A stretch of 19,434 bases of DNA from Arcicella sp038230735 (GTDB taxonomy: Bacteria > Bacteroidota > Bacteroidia > Cytophagales > Spirosomataceae). Position numbers and translations under genes: made by a program. Each line of letters opens with the position of its first letter. The first letter of the stretch is position 1. Of this stretch, positions 1 to 8,760 are shown in pieces. The DNA is taken from NCBI GenBank assembly GCA_038230735.1, contig JBBRMR010000087.1:1-19434 (forward strand), written 5' to 3'. The notes beneath the pieces were generated by a model. It searched no databases. It was not told the DNA's origin and saw only the letters and a list, made by a program, of their open reading frames with translations.

Positions 1-745
1 CTAAAATAGTTTCTAATAAATTATTGGAGAATGCCAATTCATTATCCGAAAAATGCCCCAAGAGATTTTTGTCGGTTGCTAATAATGAAACTGTTTTTCT
101 GGCGTGTTCATCGCAAAATATTTTGAAATTTGGGTCAAAAATCAAAGACAAACTATTCTCTTTTTCTCCGCCTTTCTTCTTGTTTAGTTTGGAATATTCA
201 CCCAAAAAACTCAACATGGTCGTATAAACGATTGGGGTTTTGGGATTTTGAGTATTGTACTTTTGAATCAATTCAACTTCCGACCAAGCTCCAATGACAT
301 TGAAATCGGTATTTTTCAAGAGTTTGTTCGTTTGAATTAACCATTCTTCGGGCGTGCCAAATTGATTTTTTAATGACAACTCATTATTAGGCGATTTCCC
401 CATTCTAACACTATTGACGGCCGCCGTAACGAAGTGATTTCCTTCGGGGTCGATTATCCACCAACGATTTTCTTGTTTTTCGGTTCTGAAAAAGCCCGTT
501 GCTTTTGATTTTATAGAAACATCGCCCCCATATTTATCCGTTTTAGCTTGCGTCGCTATTTTAAAATTAGGCAACACATCAACCGTCCTACTCGGGTAAG
601 ATTGCCAATCAGAAATAATAATATTTCGATTGGCATCCCTGCCCCAAGTTTTAGCTTGAATACCAATACCTTTTTGTGCAAAGCACTGATTGCCAAACAG
701 TAGGACGACAGTTATATTGATGAAGTATAATGCGTATTGTTTCAT
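1..745 (-). CDS. Secreted agarase-like glycoside hydrolase (partial, C-terminus off the left edge)
   Basis: The reverse strand is open from ATG at 745 to the window edge, giving 248 residues. Residues 1-23 look like a signal peptide (MKQYALYF..., ending CFAQ), so the product should be exported. A segment GFFRTEKQENRWWIIDPEG near residues 85-105 is typical of the agarase-like/GH50-type (clan GH-A) hydrolases. Near the edge, FSDNE (N235-E236) fits the Asn-Glu acid/base motif at the end of beta strand 4. The second catalytic Glu would lie beyond the window. The gene is co-directional with the malonate and SusCD genes, 122 bp after madM. Family membership is fairly clear from these motifs, but the substrate is unknown; agar is only one possibility. 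Confidence 0.72.
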   Translation of the reverse strand, partial: MKQYALYFINITVVLLFGNQCFAQKGIGIQAKTWGRDANRNIIISDWQSYPSRTVDVLPNFKIATQAKTDKYGGDVSIKSKATGFFRTEKQENRWWIIDPEGNHFVTAAVNSVRMGKSPNNELSLKNQFGTPEEWLIQTNKLLKNTDFNVIGAWSEVELIQKYNTQNPKTPIVYTTMLSFLGEYSKLNKKKGGEKENSLSLIFDPNFKIFCDEHARKTVSLLATDKNLLGHFSDNELAFSNNLLETIL

Positions 746-867
746 TTTAAACGGATTTGTAAATATCCATAATTGACCATAACTCCACGATAAATTAGTT
801 GGAGCTGGGTAAATATTATGGTAATAAAATTTAGGATTACGCTACAAAAAGTATTTAATAAAATAAA

Positions 868-1629
868 TCAAGGATAAATAAATTTGACCAACACATACAA
901 TACTGATGGGCAAAGTAAGCAACCCAAACCCGTGTAAAAAGTAGCGGTCATGGCTCCGTAAGGCACTAATTTAGGGTCTGTGGCAGCTAATCCTGCGGCA
1001 GTTCCGCTGGTTGTACCCATTAAACCACCGTAAATCATGGCTGATTGTGGGTTATCCAAACTAATATATTTAGCAACAAGCGGCGTTCCAATAGTAACTA
1101 AAATTGATTTGACAACCCCCGTCGCAATACTAATGGCAATTATCTCAGAACTTGCTCCAACGGCAGTACCCGTTACGGGACCTACCACAAACGTACAGGC
1201 ACCAGCCCCTATCGTAGTGATACTTGCGGCATCTTGATAGCCCATGGCTACTGCTATGGAAGCCCCAACAAAAAAGGACAAGATTACTCCAACCATCAAT
1301 GAAATAACTCCTGCCAAACCTGTTTTTTTGATGATAGAAAAACTGGCTCCCATTGCGGTTGATACAATAGCAAAATCTCGGAACATTGCTCCTCCCATCA
1401 ACTCAAAACCTGATAATTGTCTAATATCTGCGATGCCTTTGTTGCCACCCGTTATGATTCCTCCAATGTAAGCCACCACGAGTCCTGAAAAAATGGCAAT
1501 CGCAGAACCTGGAATCTTTTTATTGGTTAAGACTTTAGAAAGCCATTCTGCAAAAATCATCACCAAACCCACCACTAAAAATGCAACTATTAAACCATTT
1601 TTTGATAATACTTTTGTGATATAATCCAC
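868..1629 (-). CDS. madM: Malonate transporter subunit MadM
   Basis: This 253-residue, very hydrophobic protein has about seven or more membrane segments. Small-residue-rich stretches (GAGACTFVVGPVTGTAVGA and IYGGLMGTTSGTAAGLAA) characterise the MadM subunit of the two-component MadL/MadM malonate carrier. Length matches the family (about 254 residues). The family imports malonate with sodium or protons through the inner membrane and works only with MadL. The madL stop lies 3 bp upstream, so the two are translated as a pair. Both follow a malonyl-CoA synthetase gene, which supports malonate as the substrate. No RBS is obvious, as is common in this phylum. Confidence 0.9.
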   Translation of the reverse strand: MDYITKVLSKNGLIVAFLVVGLVMIFAEWLSKVLTNKKIPGSAIAIFSGLVVAYIGGIITGGNKGIADIRQLSGFELMGGAMFRDFAIVSTAMGASFSIIKKTGLAGVISLMVGVILSFFVGASIAVAMGYQDAASITTIGAGACTFVVGPVTGTAVGASSEIIAISIATGVVKSILVTIGTPLVAKYISLDNPQSAMIYGGLMGTTSGTAAGLAATDPKLVPYGAMTATFYTGLGCLLCPSVLYVLVKFIYP

Positions 1630-1632
1630 GGT

Positions 1633-1995
1633 TTACGATTGGGTTTTAGAGATTTTTGAAATAAGCGGCATCATCGCCAAACAAATAATAATAGGGACTA
1701 TTCCAGCTAATAATGCAACCATCCCGCTTGATAAAGCGACTCGTACATTCTGAATGGCAGACATCGCTACAATAATCGGAATGTACATTTTACTCCAAAA
1801 CTGTACACCATCTTCCATCTCCTTCGTAAAAAGATTTCGTTTTTCCAACTCTTTTTGGGCAAGAATCAGTAATAACATGGCAAAGCCTACACCGCCAACG
1901 TTAGCATCAATGTGTAGCCATCTTCCCAATGTCTCGCCCATGAGTTGTCCGATTATAAAACAACCAGACAATAATGCAACGCCTCTTAAAATCAT
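1633..1995 (-). CDS. madL: Malonate transporter subunit MadL
   Basis: The 120-residue membrane protein begins MILRGVALLSGCFIIGQLMG and carries the DANVGGVGFAMLLLI segment typical of MadL. About four membrane segments are visible, and the length is slightly short of the usual 125-140. It is the small partner of MadM in the malonate carrier. It starts 23 bp after the matB stop and ends 3 bp before madM, so the three genes form a tight operon in which malonate is imported and then activated to malonyl-CoA. Confidence 0.88.
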   Translation of the reverse strand: MILRGVALLSGCFIIGQLMGETLGRWLHIDANVGGVGFAMLLLILAQKELEKRNLFTKEMEDGVQFWSKMYIPIIVAMSAIQNVRVALSSGMVALLAGIVPIIICLAMMPLISKISKTQS

Positions 1996-2018
1996 TTTTC
2001 TATGGTTAGGTATTTATT

Positions 2019-3530
2019 TTATATGATATTTAACTCGCTTATAATTAGTTTTTTTACTTCATTTTTAGTTACTTTCCCCATCGCATTTCGAGGTAATTCT
2101 TCCGAAATAAAGTATTTTCTTGGAGCTTTATACGCTGGCATTTGTGTTCGCATCCAATTATTTAATGCGGAAAGATTAATGGTTTGAGTTGATGGAACTA
2201 TAACGCCTACAACTAATTCCCCCCATTCATCGTTTTCAATTCCTACTACACAACAGTCTGCGACAAATTCATGCGTTCTTAAAACTTCTTCAATTTCAAG
2301 GGCAGAGATTTTGTAACCTCCTGATTTGATTATATCCACCGAGTTCCTACCCAAAATTCGATAACCACCTTCTTCATCAACGGTAGCCACATCGCCCGTT
2401 TTGAACCAGCCATCCTTGGTAAATGATTCTTTTGTGGCTTCGGGCTTTTTCCAATATTCTCCAAAAACTGTTGGTCCTTTCACCTGAATTTCTCCGATTT
2501 CAGCAGGTGATATTTCACAATCTTGTTCATCAGCTAAACGAACTTGAACACTTGGAAGCGGGTTACCTACATGACCTGCGTAACGTTTTCCACGATACGG
2601 ATTACTGAGTGCCATCCCTATCTCAGTCATACCATAACGTTCTAAAAGAGTATGGTTGCTAATTTTTTGCCATTTTTCCATGATAGAAACGGGTAAAGCC
2701 GCAGAACCAGAAATCATTAAACGGAAACGTTCCATGATTTCAGTTAGTGCTTTTTGTTGATCCGTTGGCAAACTTTCCCAATAAGCAATCAACTTAAAAT
2801 AAACGGTTGGCACCGCCATAAATACGTTTATTTTGCCATTTTTGAAAGCATTAAAAATGCCTTCTGCCGAAAAATTAGGCAAGAAATCACAGCAAGCACC
2901 TGCCCACAAAGTGCAGCACACAACGTTGACGATACCGTGAACATGATGTAAAGGTAACACACAGATTGTATGATCATTTTTATCCCATTCCCATGCTTCA
3001 ATCAAGGAAGAAATTTGTGCATTCAGATTATCATGGGTTGTTACAACACCCTTTGGTAAATTGGTAGTACCACTGGTGTAAAGGATCATTGCTCTCCGAC
3101 TATTAGCAAAAGTTGGAAGAACTATTTTACGATTTTGAGGCAAATTGTCCTCATTTCCCAATACGATAAATCTCAACGATAACTCATTAACTAAAGGTTG
3201 TAAAATTTCTATGTATTCAGGTGAAACGACCACTATTTTAGCTTCGGAATTTTCAATCGTATATCTTAGCGAAGGCAAAGGATAACTCAAACACAAGGGA
3301 ACGGTAATGCCACCCGCCCGCCAAATACCCCATTGCACTCGCACGTAATCAAATCCTGGCAAAACCATGAAAGCAACACCTGCTTCTAATAGGTCGCATT
3401 CTCCGTTTAATAAAACTTCAGCAAAATTACCCGATTCTTTTAATAATTCTTGATAAGTAAAATTGCGAATATTAGAAGATATTGCGGTTCTTGCAAGATT
3501 TTTATGTGCTTGTTCAACGATTTTGAGCAT
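2019..3530 (-). CDS. matB: Malonyl-CoA synthetase / acyl-CoA synthetase (MatB-ACSF3 type)
   Basis: This 503-residue ANL-superfamily enzyme should catalyse malonate + ATP + CoA to malonyl-CoA + AMP + PPi in the cytoplasm. Visible motifs are the phosphate-binding loop YTSGTTNLPKG (151-161), ERYGMTEIGMALSNPYRG (297-314), the hinge/TGD region (378-380), IKSGGYKISALEIE (401-414) and the catalytic lysine K486 in PRNAMGK. The ERYGMTEIGMALSNP stretch is a hallmark of the malonyl-CoA synthetase branch, and the madLM genes directly downstream agree. The product could enter fatty-acid synthesis or be decarboxylated elsewhere; no matA decarboxylase is in the window. The start is the first ATG after a clear -7 box. 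Confidence 0.88.
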   Translation of the reverse strand: MLKIVEQAHKNLARTAISSNIRNFTYQELLKESGNFAEVLLNGECDLLEAGVAFMVLPGFDYVRVQWGIWRAGGITVPLCLSYPLPSLRYTIENSEAKIVVVSPEYIEILQPLVNELSLRFIVLGNEDNLPQNRKIVLPTFANSRRAMILYTSGTTNLPKGVVTTHDNLNAQISSLIEAWEWDKNDHTICVLPLHHVHGIVNVVCCTLWAGACCDFLPNFSAEGIFNAFKNGKINVFMAVPTVYFKLIAYWESLPTDQQKALTEIMERFRLMISGSAALPVSIMEKWQKISNHTLLERYGMTEIGMALSNPYRGKRYAGHVGNPLPSVQVRLADEQDCEISPAEIGEIQVKGPTVFGEYWKKPEATKESFTKDGWFKTGDVATVDEEGGYRILGRNSVDIIKSGGYKISALEIEEVLRTHEFVADCCVVGIENDEWGELVVGVIVPSTQTINLSALNNWMRTQMPAYKAPRKYFISEELPRNAMGKVTKNEVKKLIISELNII

Positions 3531-3566
3531 AATTTTTTGCGTTTACTTTTTAATAATTAAACTATT

Positions 3567-3574
3567 CAAAAGTA
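3567..3574 (-). promoter_or_regulatory. Candidate -7 promoter element for matB-madLM
   Basis: On the minus strand these bases read TACTTTTG, a perfect match to the Bacteroidota primary-sigma -7 consensus TAnnTTTG. The box lies 36 bp before the matB ATG. No convincing TTTG -33 box is seen upstream, so the call rests on the -7 alone. It would let the malonate genes be transcribed apart from susCD. Confidence 0.45.
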
Positions 3575-3616
3575 AAACGAAATTTATAAAAATATTAATA
3601 TGAGTTGATTTTGTTA

Positions 3617-3653
3617 AATAATTCATGTAAAATCTCAGCTTACATGAGTTATT
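3617..3653 (-). terminator. Hairpin just after susD
   Basis: Arms at 3617-3630 and 3640-3653 pair over 14 bp with one G-U position, closing a 9-nt loop. The hairpin begins five bases after the susD stop codon. It lacks a strong T tract, so it may be a weak terminator or an mRNA 3'-end stabiliser separating susCD from matB. Confidence 0.45.
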
Positions 3654-3658
3654 CACGA

Positions 3659-5317
3659 TTAAAACCCAGGGTTTTGGGGCATCAGTTTTGTTAAATTTGC
3701 ATCAATCACGGTTTGCGGTATTGGCATAATTGTATCTCGCAACGCAATCACGGTACTTGCATTAATATTATATTTTTTAGTACGGTCAAACCATGTTTTG
3801 GTTCTTAATAAAGTGTATCGACGGTGTTCTTCCGTTACTAATTCTCTTGACCTTTCATCTAAAATAAAGTCTAAATTTACCTGTGCCGCCGTAATTGGGG
3901 TTGCTTTTGCCCTATTGCGTAATACATTGATGGTGGTGGCCGCATCCGCCAGTTCGCCTAATTTGAACTGAGCTTCCGCTAATAATAAATAAGTATCTGC
4001 CAAACGCAAATAAATGAGGTCATTATAATTACTTGATTGTTGTAAATCAGAAGCTAAACTCGGTGCCCAATCCCATTTGCGGATGCTTGGCCATGACTGA
4101 GCGGTGGTTGAGTTGGTTACGGGTTCATTTCCAGTGGTGCTTAATTTTACAACATCTCCTAATTTTGCCCCAGTTGGTAAGGATGCAGCATTATTCATGG
4201 TATAAGAATATCGCCAAGCAAAATCACCGCCACGGTCGTCTGTTGGACCATATACTGAAAGGGCATATTTTGTAATCCCAAACCTTCCAAGACCTCTACC
4301 TCCGTTCTCGATTGAAAAAGTTATTGGGGTTTTACCTCCGACCGAAATTCGTTCGTAGCGATTTACCCACCAACGGCGCATAATGCAGTTTTCGCCACCT
4401 GCCGAAAGATATTCATTTTGTAAAACCCAAAGTGCTTCGGTATTTCCTTCGCTTCGGTTGGAATTTCCATCTAAAAACATATCCGTAAATGGCGTTCCTG
4501 GATTTGCCTTATTCACGCCATAACGAGCAGTAACCAACTTATAATTTGCATTGCTAATTAGCGATTGAGCTTTCTGTTTGGCTTTGGTGTTATCACCGAT
4601 TGTTAAGTATAATTCTGCTAAATAATGCGTTGCAACCGCTTTGGGAAAACGAGCCGCATTACTTGCCAATTCAGCAATATTAGCTTCAGCATAAAGCAAA
4701 TCTTCTTCCATAACTTTTCTGACGGTGGCAATTGGCGAACGCTCCCAATCTGTTTTAATCGAACTTCCCTTAGATTCCGTTAGATTCAGGGGTACATCGC
4801 CAAACATGAAGGTCAAATGTCTATATGCCCATGCCCTTACAAGTTTTGCTTCGCCCACAATTTGTTTCTTTTCCGTTTCTGTCCATTTAATAGCGGGGTT
4901 TTCGGCTCTGTCAACAATAGTATTAGCGGCATTAATGGTCTGATACAACCATTGCCAAACATTGCTAATGTACGGAACGGCAGGATTGAGCGTTACGCCA
5001 AAAGCATTGAATACTCTTTCGGGTTGCTGATTGCCGGCAGGAAAAGGGCTAAAGGCATTATCAACCCCCACGAAAGCAGGGGTAATATACATATCATTTG
5101 ATGTATTGGTGGTAGGACCGCCGTCTATACCGCCTCGTTCTCTTCTTACTAAATTATACAATCCGTACAAACCAGTTTCAAAACCGCTTTTATTGACATA
5201 CAGATTTTCGGGTGCAATGATGTTAACAGGGCTTTCTTCCAGAAAATCTTCTTTACAACCCGTGAAAGCAAAACTGATAATAAAAGTGAGTATAAATATT
5301 GTTAATGTATTTTTCAT
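3659..5317 (-). CDS. susD: SusD/RagB-family outer-membrane lipoprotein
   Basis: The 552-residue protein is a surface lipoprotein of the SusD family, which caps the SusC porin and captures the substrate. The signal peptide ends in the lipobox FTGC, with C21 as the lipidated cysteine. The N-terminal TPR-like region follows (LWQWLYQTINAAN type segments near residues 115-135). The C-terminal SusD domain shows YLRLADTYLLLAEAQFKLGE and DERSRELVTEEHRRYTLLRT, and the protein ends in the typical QNPGF. It lies 44 bp downstream of susC. The glycan cannot be read from sequence. Confidence 0.93.
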   Translation of the reverse strand: MKNTLTIFILTFIISFAFTGCKEDFLEESPVNIIAPENLYVNKSGFETGLYGLYNLVRRERGGIDGGPTTNTSNDMYITPAFVGVDNAFSPFPAGNQQPERVFNAFGVTLNPAVPYISNVWQWLYQTINAANTIVDRAENPAIKWTETEKKQIVGEAKLVRAWAYRHLTFMFGDVPLNLTESKGSSIKTDWERSPIATVRKVMEEDLLYAEANIAELASNAARFPKAVATHYLAELYLTIGDNTKAKQKAQSLISNANYKLVTARYGVNKANPGTPFTDMFLDGNSNRSEGNTEALWVLQNEYLSAGGENCIMRRWWVNRYERISVGGKTPITFSIENGGRGLGRFGITKYALSVYGPTDDRGGDFAWRYSYTMNNAASLPTGAKLGDVVKLSTTGNEPVTNSTTAQSWPSIRKWDWAPSLASDLQQSSNYNDLIYLRLADTYLLLAEAQFKLGELADAATTINVLRNRAKATPITAAQVNLDFILDERSRELVTEEHRRYTLLRTKTWFDRTKKYNINASTVIALRDTIMPIPQTVIDANLTKLMPQNPGF

Positions 5318-5332
5318 TTTTTACATTTTAAA

Positions 5333-5359
5333 AATTTGACCATTTTTTAAATTGACCAT
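5333..5359 (-). repeat. Two short direct repeats between susC and susD
   Basis: In the 44-bp susC-susD gap the minus strand carries ATGGTCAATTT and then ATGGTCAAATTT, offset by about 17 bp. The same ATGGTCAATT string occurs at 771-780, upstream of the hydrolase gene. This may be a translation or transcript-processing signal, or chance in AT-rich DNA. Confidence 0.35.
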
Positions 5360-5361
5360 TC

Positions 5362-8300
5362 CTATAAACCGAAGTTCAAACCAACAATGAATTCTCGTTG
5401 TAAAGGAACATCTAACTGATTATTGATTTCTGGGTCAAGCCCTGAATACTTCGTAAAAGTGGCTAAGTTCCTGCCAGTTACATAAACTTTAACTTTACTC
5501 AATTTTAAGCGATTAAGAATCAAACTTGGTAGTTGATACGCTAATGAGACATCTTTCAGTCGAGCAAAACTGGCATCTTCATAAAAACGCACATTGAAAG
5601 TATTCGCTAAAGCATCGTTAGAAAAATGCGTCCCCGCTGTGTTTGTTGGCGACCACCAATCTTTTTTCGTGGTGTTTCTTCTTACATCACCAAAAACGTC
5701 GTCTTGTTCTAATGGATTTTCTTTGGTTACGCCCATCAAACCATTAATGAATACCATCAAACTAAATCCTTTGTATGTAAAAGTATTTGAGAAGCCATAT
5801 ACAACCTTGGGGTCGCTGTATCCTAAAATGGTTCTGTCTAAAGTGGTACTAATTTTCTTATCACCATCAATATCAGCTACTTTCACATAACCCAATTTAC
5901 TGGTTGCTTGAGAAGAACCATCAATTTCACTTTGAGAGGTAAAAATTCCCGCATTTTGTAAACCATAAATCGTTCGGATGGGCTTGCCAATAAACCATCC
6001 ATTAGCTACGTCATCACGTCCATCTCCGTATAAATCAACAATTCTATTTTTATTATGGGATACGTTTAAATTACTTGTCCATTTAAAACTACTTGTTTGA
6101 AAATTGACCGAAGTAATCCCTAATTCAATTCCATTATTGGCGGTTTGTCCAATATTTTGTAAAATTCTGTCAAAACCTTGTACTGAAGAAATGATACGAT
6201 TAAGCAGTAAATCTTGGGTTTGTCCAGAATAAATATCCAATGACCCTTGAATTCGATTATTAAAAAAGCCGAAGTCGAGGCCAACCGTTGTGGATGTGGT
6301 TGATTCCCAGCCTAATTTTTCGTTCGCTAATCTACTTGGTACATAGCCCGTGAGTACAGTAGTGCCATTCAAATACTGACGAGTTGCCAGAGTTGCTAAT
6401 GATTGATAACTTGATACTGCTTGATTTCCATTAAGTCCATACGAACCTCTCAGTTTTAGGTTCGTTACAAACTTGACATTTTTCATGAAATCTTCTTTCG
6501 ATATATTCCAGCCTAAGGCAACTGAAGGGAAAACGCCATATTTAGAATTTACGCCAAAACCCGAAAATCCGTCTCGTCGAGTTGTTAGAGTCAATAAATA
6601 GCGACTATCATAGCTATAATTAATACGCCCCATCTGAGATACCAAATTTTGGGTATAATTATCAGCCGAAGGCGTTAATAAAGTTGCCGCATTCATTTGA
6701 TAATTAGTCAAAACATCGTTCGGAAAGCCCACTCCCGTAAGTTGATCTCGGTCATAATCATGGCTTTGCGAACTGTACAATGCAGTAATGTTCAAGCTAT
6801 GTTTCCCAAAATCTCTTGAATACGATAGGATATTTTCGGCCGTAAAATTTCGCTCAATTGCGTTATAATTAGTAGCACTACCCTTTTTTTCAAAACCCGT
6901 TGCCGTACCTAAACCATAATAGGTTTTGCGTTGAGTATTATCATATTCTACGCCCGTATTCAATTTATAAGATAGCCCTTTCAAGAAAGGAAAGTCTATT
7001 TTTATATTATTAGCGGTAAAAATACGATAGCTATTATCCTTATTCTGGGCTACGGTTTCACCAAGTGGATTTCCTGAAGTATTGTATTCAGGCCATGCGT
7101 AAACCGTCGGCGTACCGTCAGCATTATACGCTGTAGTGAGCGGATTCATCACATTTGCTCCAAATTGTCCAGAAAAGTCCGCAGGGCGACCGCTTCTATC
7201 CTGAAACGAGAATTGCGTTGAAGAACCAATGGTTAGCCAAGGCGTAACTTTAATATCTAAATTTGGACGGATGGAATATCTTTTGAATTGGTCATTCACA
7301 GCAATTCCTTGTACATCTAAATACGTGCCACCTAAATAGAACGAAATTTTATCAGTTCCGCCAGATATTGATAAAGTGTGCTGCGAACGAGTGCCTTGGT
7401 GCGTGGCCAAACTGTACCAATCAACCGCTTTCCCAGCATCATAAACGGCTTGTTCTGAGGCTGTTATTGAATTGGCTGGAATATTTAATCTATTTTTCTT
7501 AAAATCATAAAACTCACCACCAGTCATTAAATTGGGTTTATTGGCAATATTCTGAACCCCATAAAAACCATCATAAGTGATGTTTAATTTTCCTTTTTTA
7601 CCTTGTTTTGAAGTTACCAAGATTACCCCATTTGAAGCCCTTGCTCCATAAATCGCTGCCGCAGAAGCATCTTTTAACACTTCAATTGATTCAACATCAT
7701 TGGGGTTTATTTCTGAAATACCACCTGTATAAGGGATACCGTCCCAAATAATTAAAGGAGCGGTACTGGCACTTATTGAGTTTCTGCCTCTTACCAAAAT
7801 CGAATTATCATTGCCTTCTGCGCCCCCACTGTTGGTATTAACTTGTAAACCGGGAATAGCCCCTTGCAAGGCTTGGGCAATATTAGTGTTGGGAAGTTGT
7901 TCTAATCTTTCTCTTGAAACAGAGGCAACCGAACCTGTAACATCACTCTTCTTTTGCGTACCGTATCCCACCACCACAACTTCGTCTAAGGCTTTGGTAT
8001 CCTCTCTCAATACAATGTTGATAGTGCTTAAATTGCCTACATTTTTTTCTTCTGGAAGATAACCAACAAAAGTAAAAGCGAGTATCGAATTTTGGTCGGG
8101 TACATTAATTGAGTATTTCCCATTATTATCGGTCAATGTACCTCTTGTCGTGCTTTTTAGCGCAACACTTACGCCAGGTAAGCCAACACCATTTCCATCA
8201 TTTACGATTCCAGAAACCGTCTTTTCCAGATTCGCTTCAGTTTGCTGAATTGTTTCTTTTTCGTTTGGGATTATAGAAGTTTGTTCCGCTTTACTTTTTT

Positions 8301-8649
8301 TAAGTAATATACGGTTTTCAAATACTTCGTAACTGATAGCGTTAGGCTTCAATATTTCTTCCAATACCGCTGAAAGTTTTCGGTTATTCGCACTTACATT
8401 TAAGCGTTGGTTTGACTTAATTTTTGTGCTATACACAAATTTTACATCAGCCTGTTTTTCGATTAAACTGAGAATGTCCTTCAATTCAATATTTGAATTA
8501 ATAATGTTTATGGGGCGATTGAGAACTTCTTGAGCTGGCGAATCGTGTGCCATTGTCATACTGCCCAATAACATTACGATGAGCAATTGATAGATTGTAA
8601 TTTTCATAAACTTCCACAAAAGATTAGGAATTGGTACTGTTTTTTTCAT
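5362..8649 (-). CDS. susC: SusC/RagA-family TonB-dependent transporter with STN signalling domain
   Basis: The 1095-residue outer-membrane porin takes up oligosaccharides or similar ligands using TonB energy. Domains in order are a signal peptide (about 1-40), an STN domain (about 48-118), a carboxypeptidase-D-like beta-sandwich (about 144-214), the SusC motif LDEVVVVGYG (221-230) with the plug domain (about 225-345), and a 22-strand barrel ending in the aromatic-rich REFIVGLNFGL. The STN domain normally touches a FecR anti-sigma factor, and fecR and the ECF sigma gene lie directly upstream. Substrate binding is therefore likely to signal to the sigma factor and induce this locus. The ligand is unknown. 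Confidence 0.95.
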   Translation of the reverse strand: MKKTVPIPNLLWKFMKITIYQLLIVMLLGSMTMAHDSPAQEVLNRPINIINSNIELKDILSLIEKQADVKFVYSTKIKSNQRLNVSANNRKLSAVLEEILKPNAISYEVFENRILLKKSKAEQTSIIPNEKETIQQTEANLEKTVSGIVNDGNGVGLPGVSVALKSTTRGTLTDNNGKYSINVPDQNSILAFTFVGYLPEEKNVGNLSTINIVLREDTKALDEVVVVGYGTQKKSDVTGSVASVSRERLEQLPNTNIAQALQGAIPGLQVNTNSGGAEGNDNSILVRGRNSISASTAPLIIWDGIPYTGGISEINPNDVESIEVLKDASAAAIYGARASNGVILVTSKQGKKGKLNITYDGFYGVQNIANKPNLMTGGEFYDFKKNRLNIPANSITASEQAVYDAGKAVDWYSLATHQGTRSQHTLSISGGTDKISFYLGGTYLDVQGIAVNDQFKRYSIRPNLDIKVTPWLTIGSSTQFSFQDRSGRPADFSGQFGANVMNPLTTAYNADGTPTVYAWPEYNTSGNPLGETVAQNKDNSYRIFTANNIKIDFPFLKGLSYKLNTGVEYDNTQRKTYYGLGTATGFEKKGSATNYNAIERNFTAENILSYSRDFGKHSLNITALYSSQSHDYDRDQLTGVGFPNDVLTNYQMNAATLLTPSADNYTQNLVSQMGRINYSYDSRYLLTLTTRRDGFSGFGVNSKYGVFPSVALGWNISKEDFMKNVKFVTNLKLRGSYGLNGNQAVSSYQSLATLATRQYLNGTTVLTGYVPSRLANEKLGWESTTSTTVGLDFGFFNNRIQGSLDIYSGQTQDLLLNRIISSVQGFDRILQNIGQTANNGIELGITSVNFQTSSFKWTSNLNVSHNKNRIVDLYGDGRDDVANGWFIGKPIRTIYGLQNAGIFTSQSEIDGSSQATSKLGYVKVADIDGDKKISTTLDRTILGYSDPKVVYGFSNTFTYKGFSLMVFINGLMGVTKENPLEQDDVFGDVRRNTTKKDWWSPTNTAGTHFSNDALANTFNVRFYEDASFARLKDVSLAYQLPSLILNRLKLSKVKVYVTGRNLATFTKYSGLDPEINNQLDVPLQREFIVGLNFGL

Positions 8650-8687
8650 ACATTTAGTTGTTTTTTAATTGAACAATTGAGAAACGT

Positions 8688-8722
8688 TACGCTCTACCAG
8701 ATTGACTTTTGAAGAGAGCGTA
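8688..8722 (-). promoter_or_regulatory. Hairpin in the susC leader
   Basis: Arms TACGCTCT (8688-8695) and AGAGCGTA (8715-8722) pair perfectly over 8 bp around a 19-nt loop. It lies 39-73 bp upstream of the susC start and next to a second hairpin. A leader attenuator or protein-binding site is possible; the sequence alone does not tell. Confidence 0.35.
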
Positions 8723-8727
8723 CTTTG

Positions 8728-8758
8728 AAGTCGGAAATGTTTGCAGCATTTTCGACTT
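8728..8758 (-). terminator. Hairpin between fecR and susC
   Basis: Arms 8728-8739 and 8747-8758 pair over 12 bp with one G-U position around a 7-nt loop, two bases after the fecR stop. There is no T tract on the coding strand. It may partly terminate the sigma/fecR transcript so that susC depends on its own, ECF-driven start. Confidence 0.4.
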
Positions 8759-8760
8759 TT

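Noticed and set aside
24..227. Plus-strand frame of 67 codons
   Set aside because: It lies antisense to the hydrolase gene, whose motifs and signal peptide are clear.
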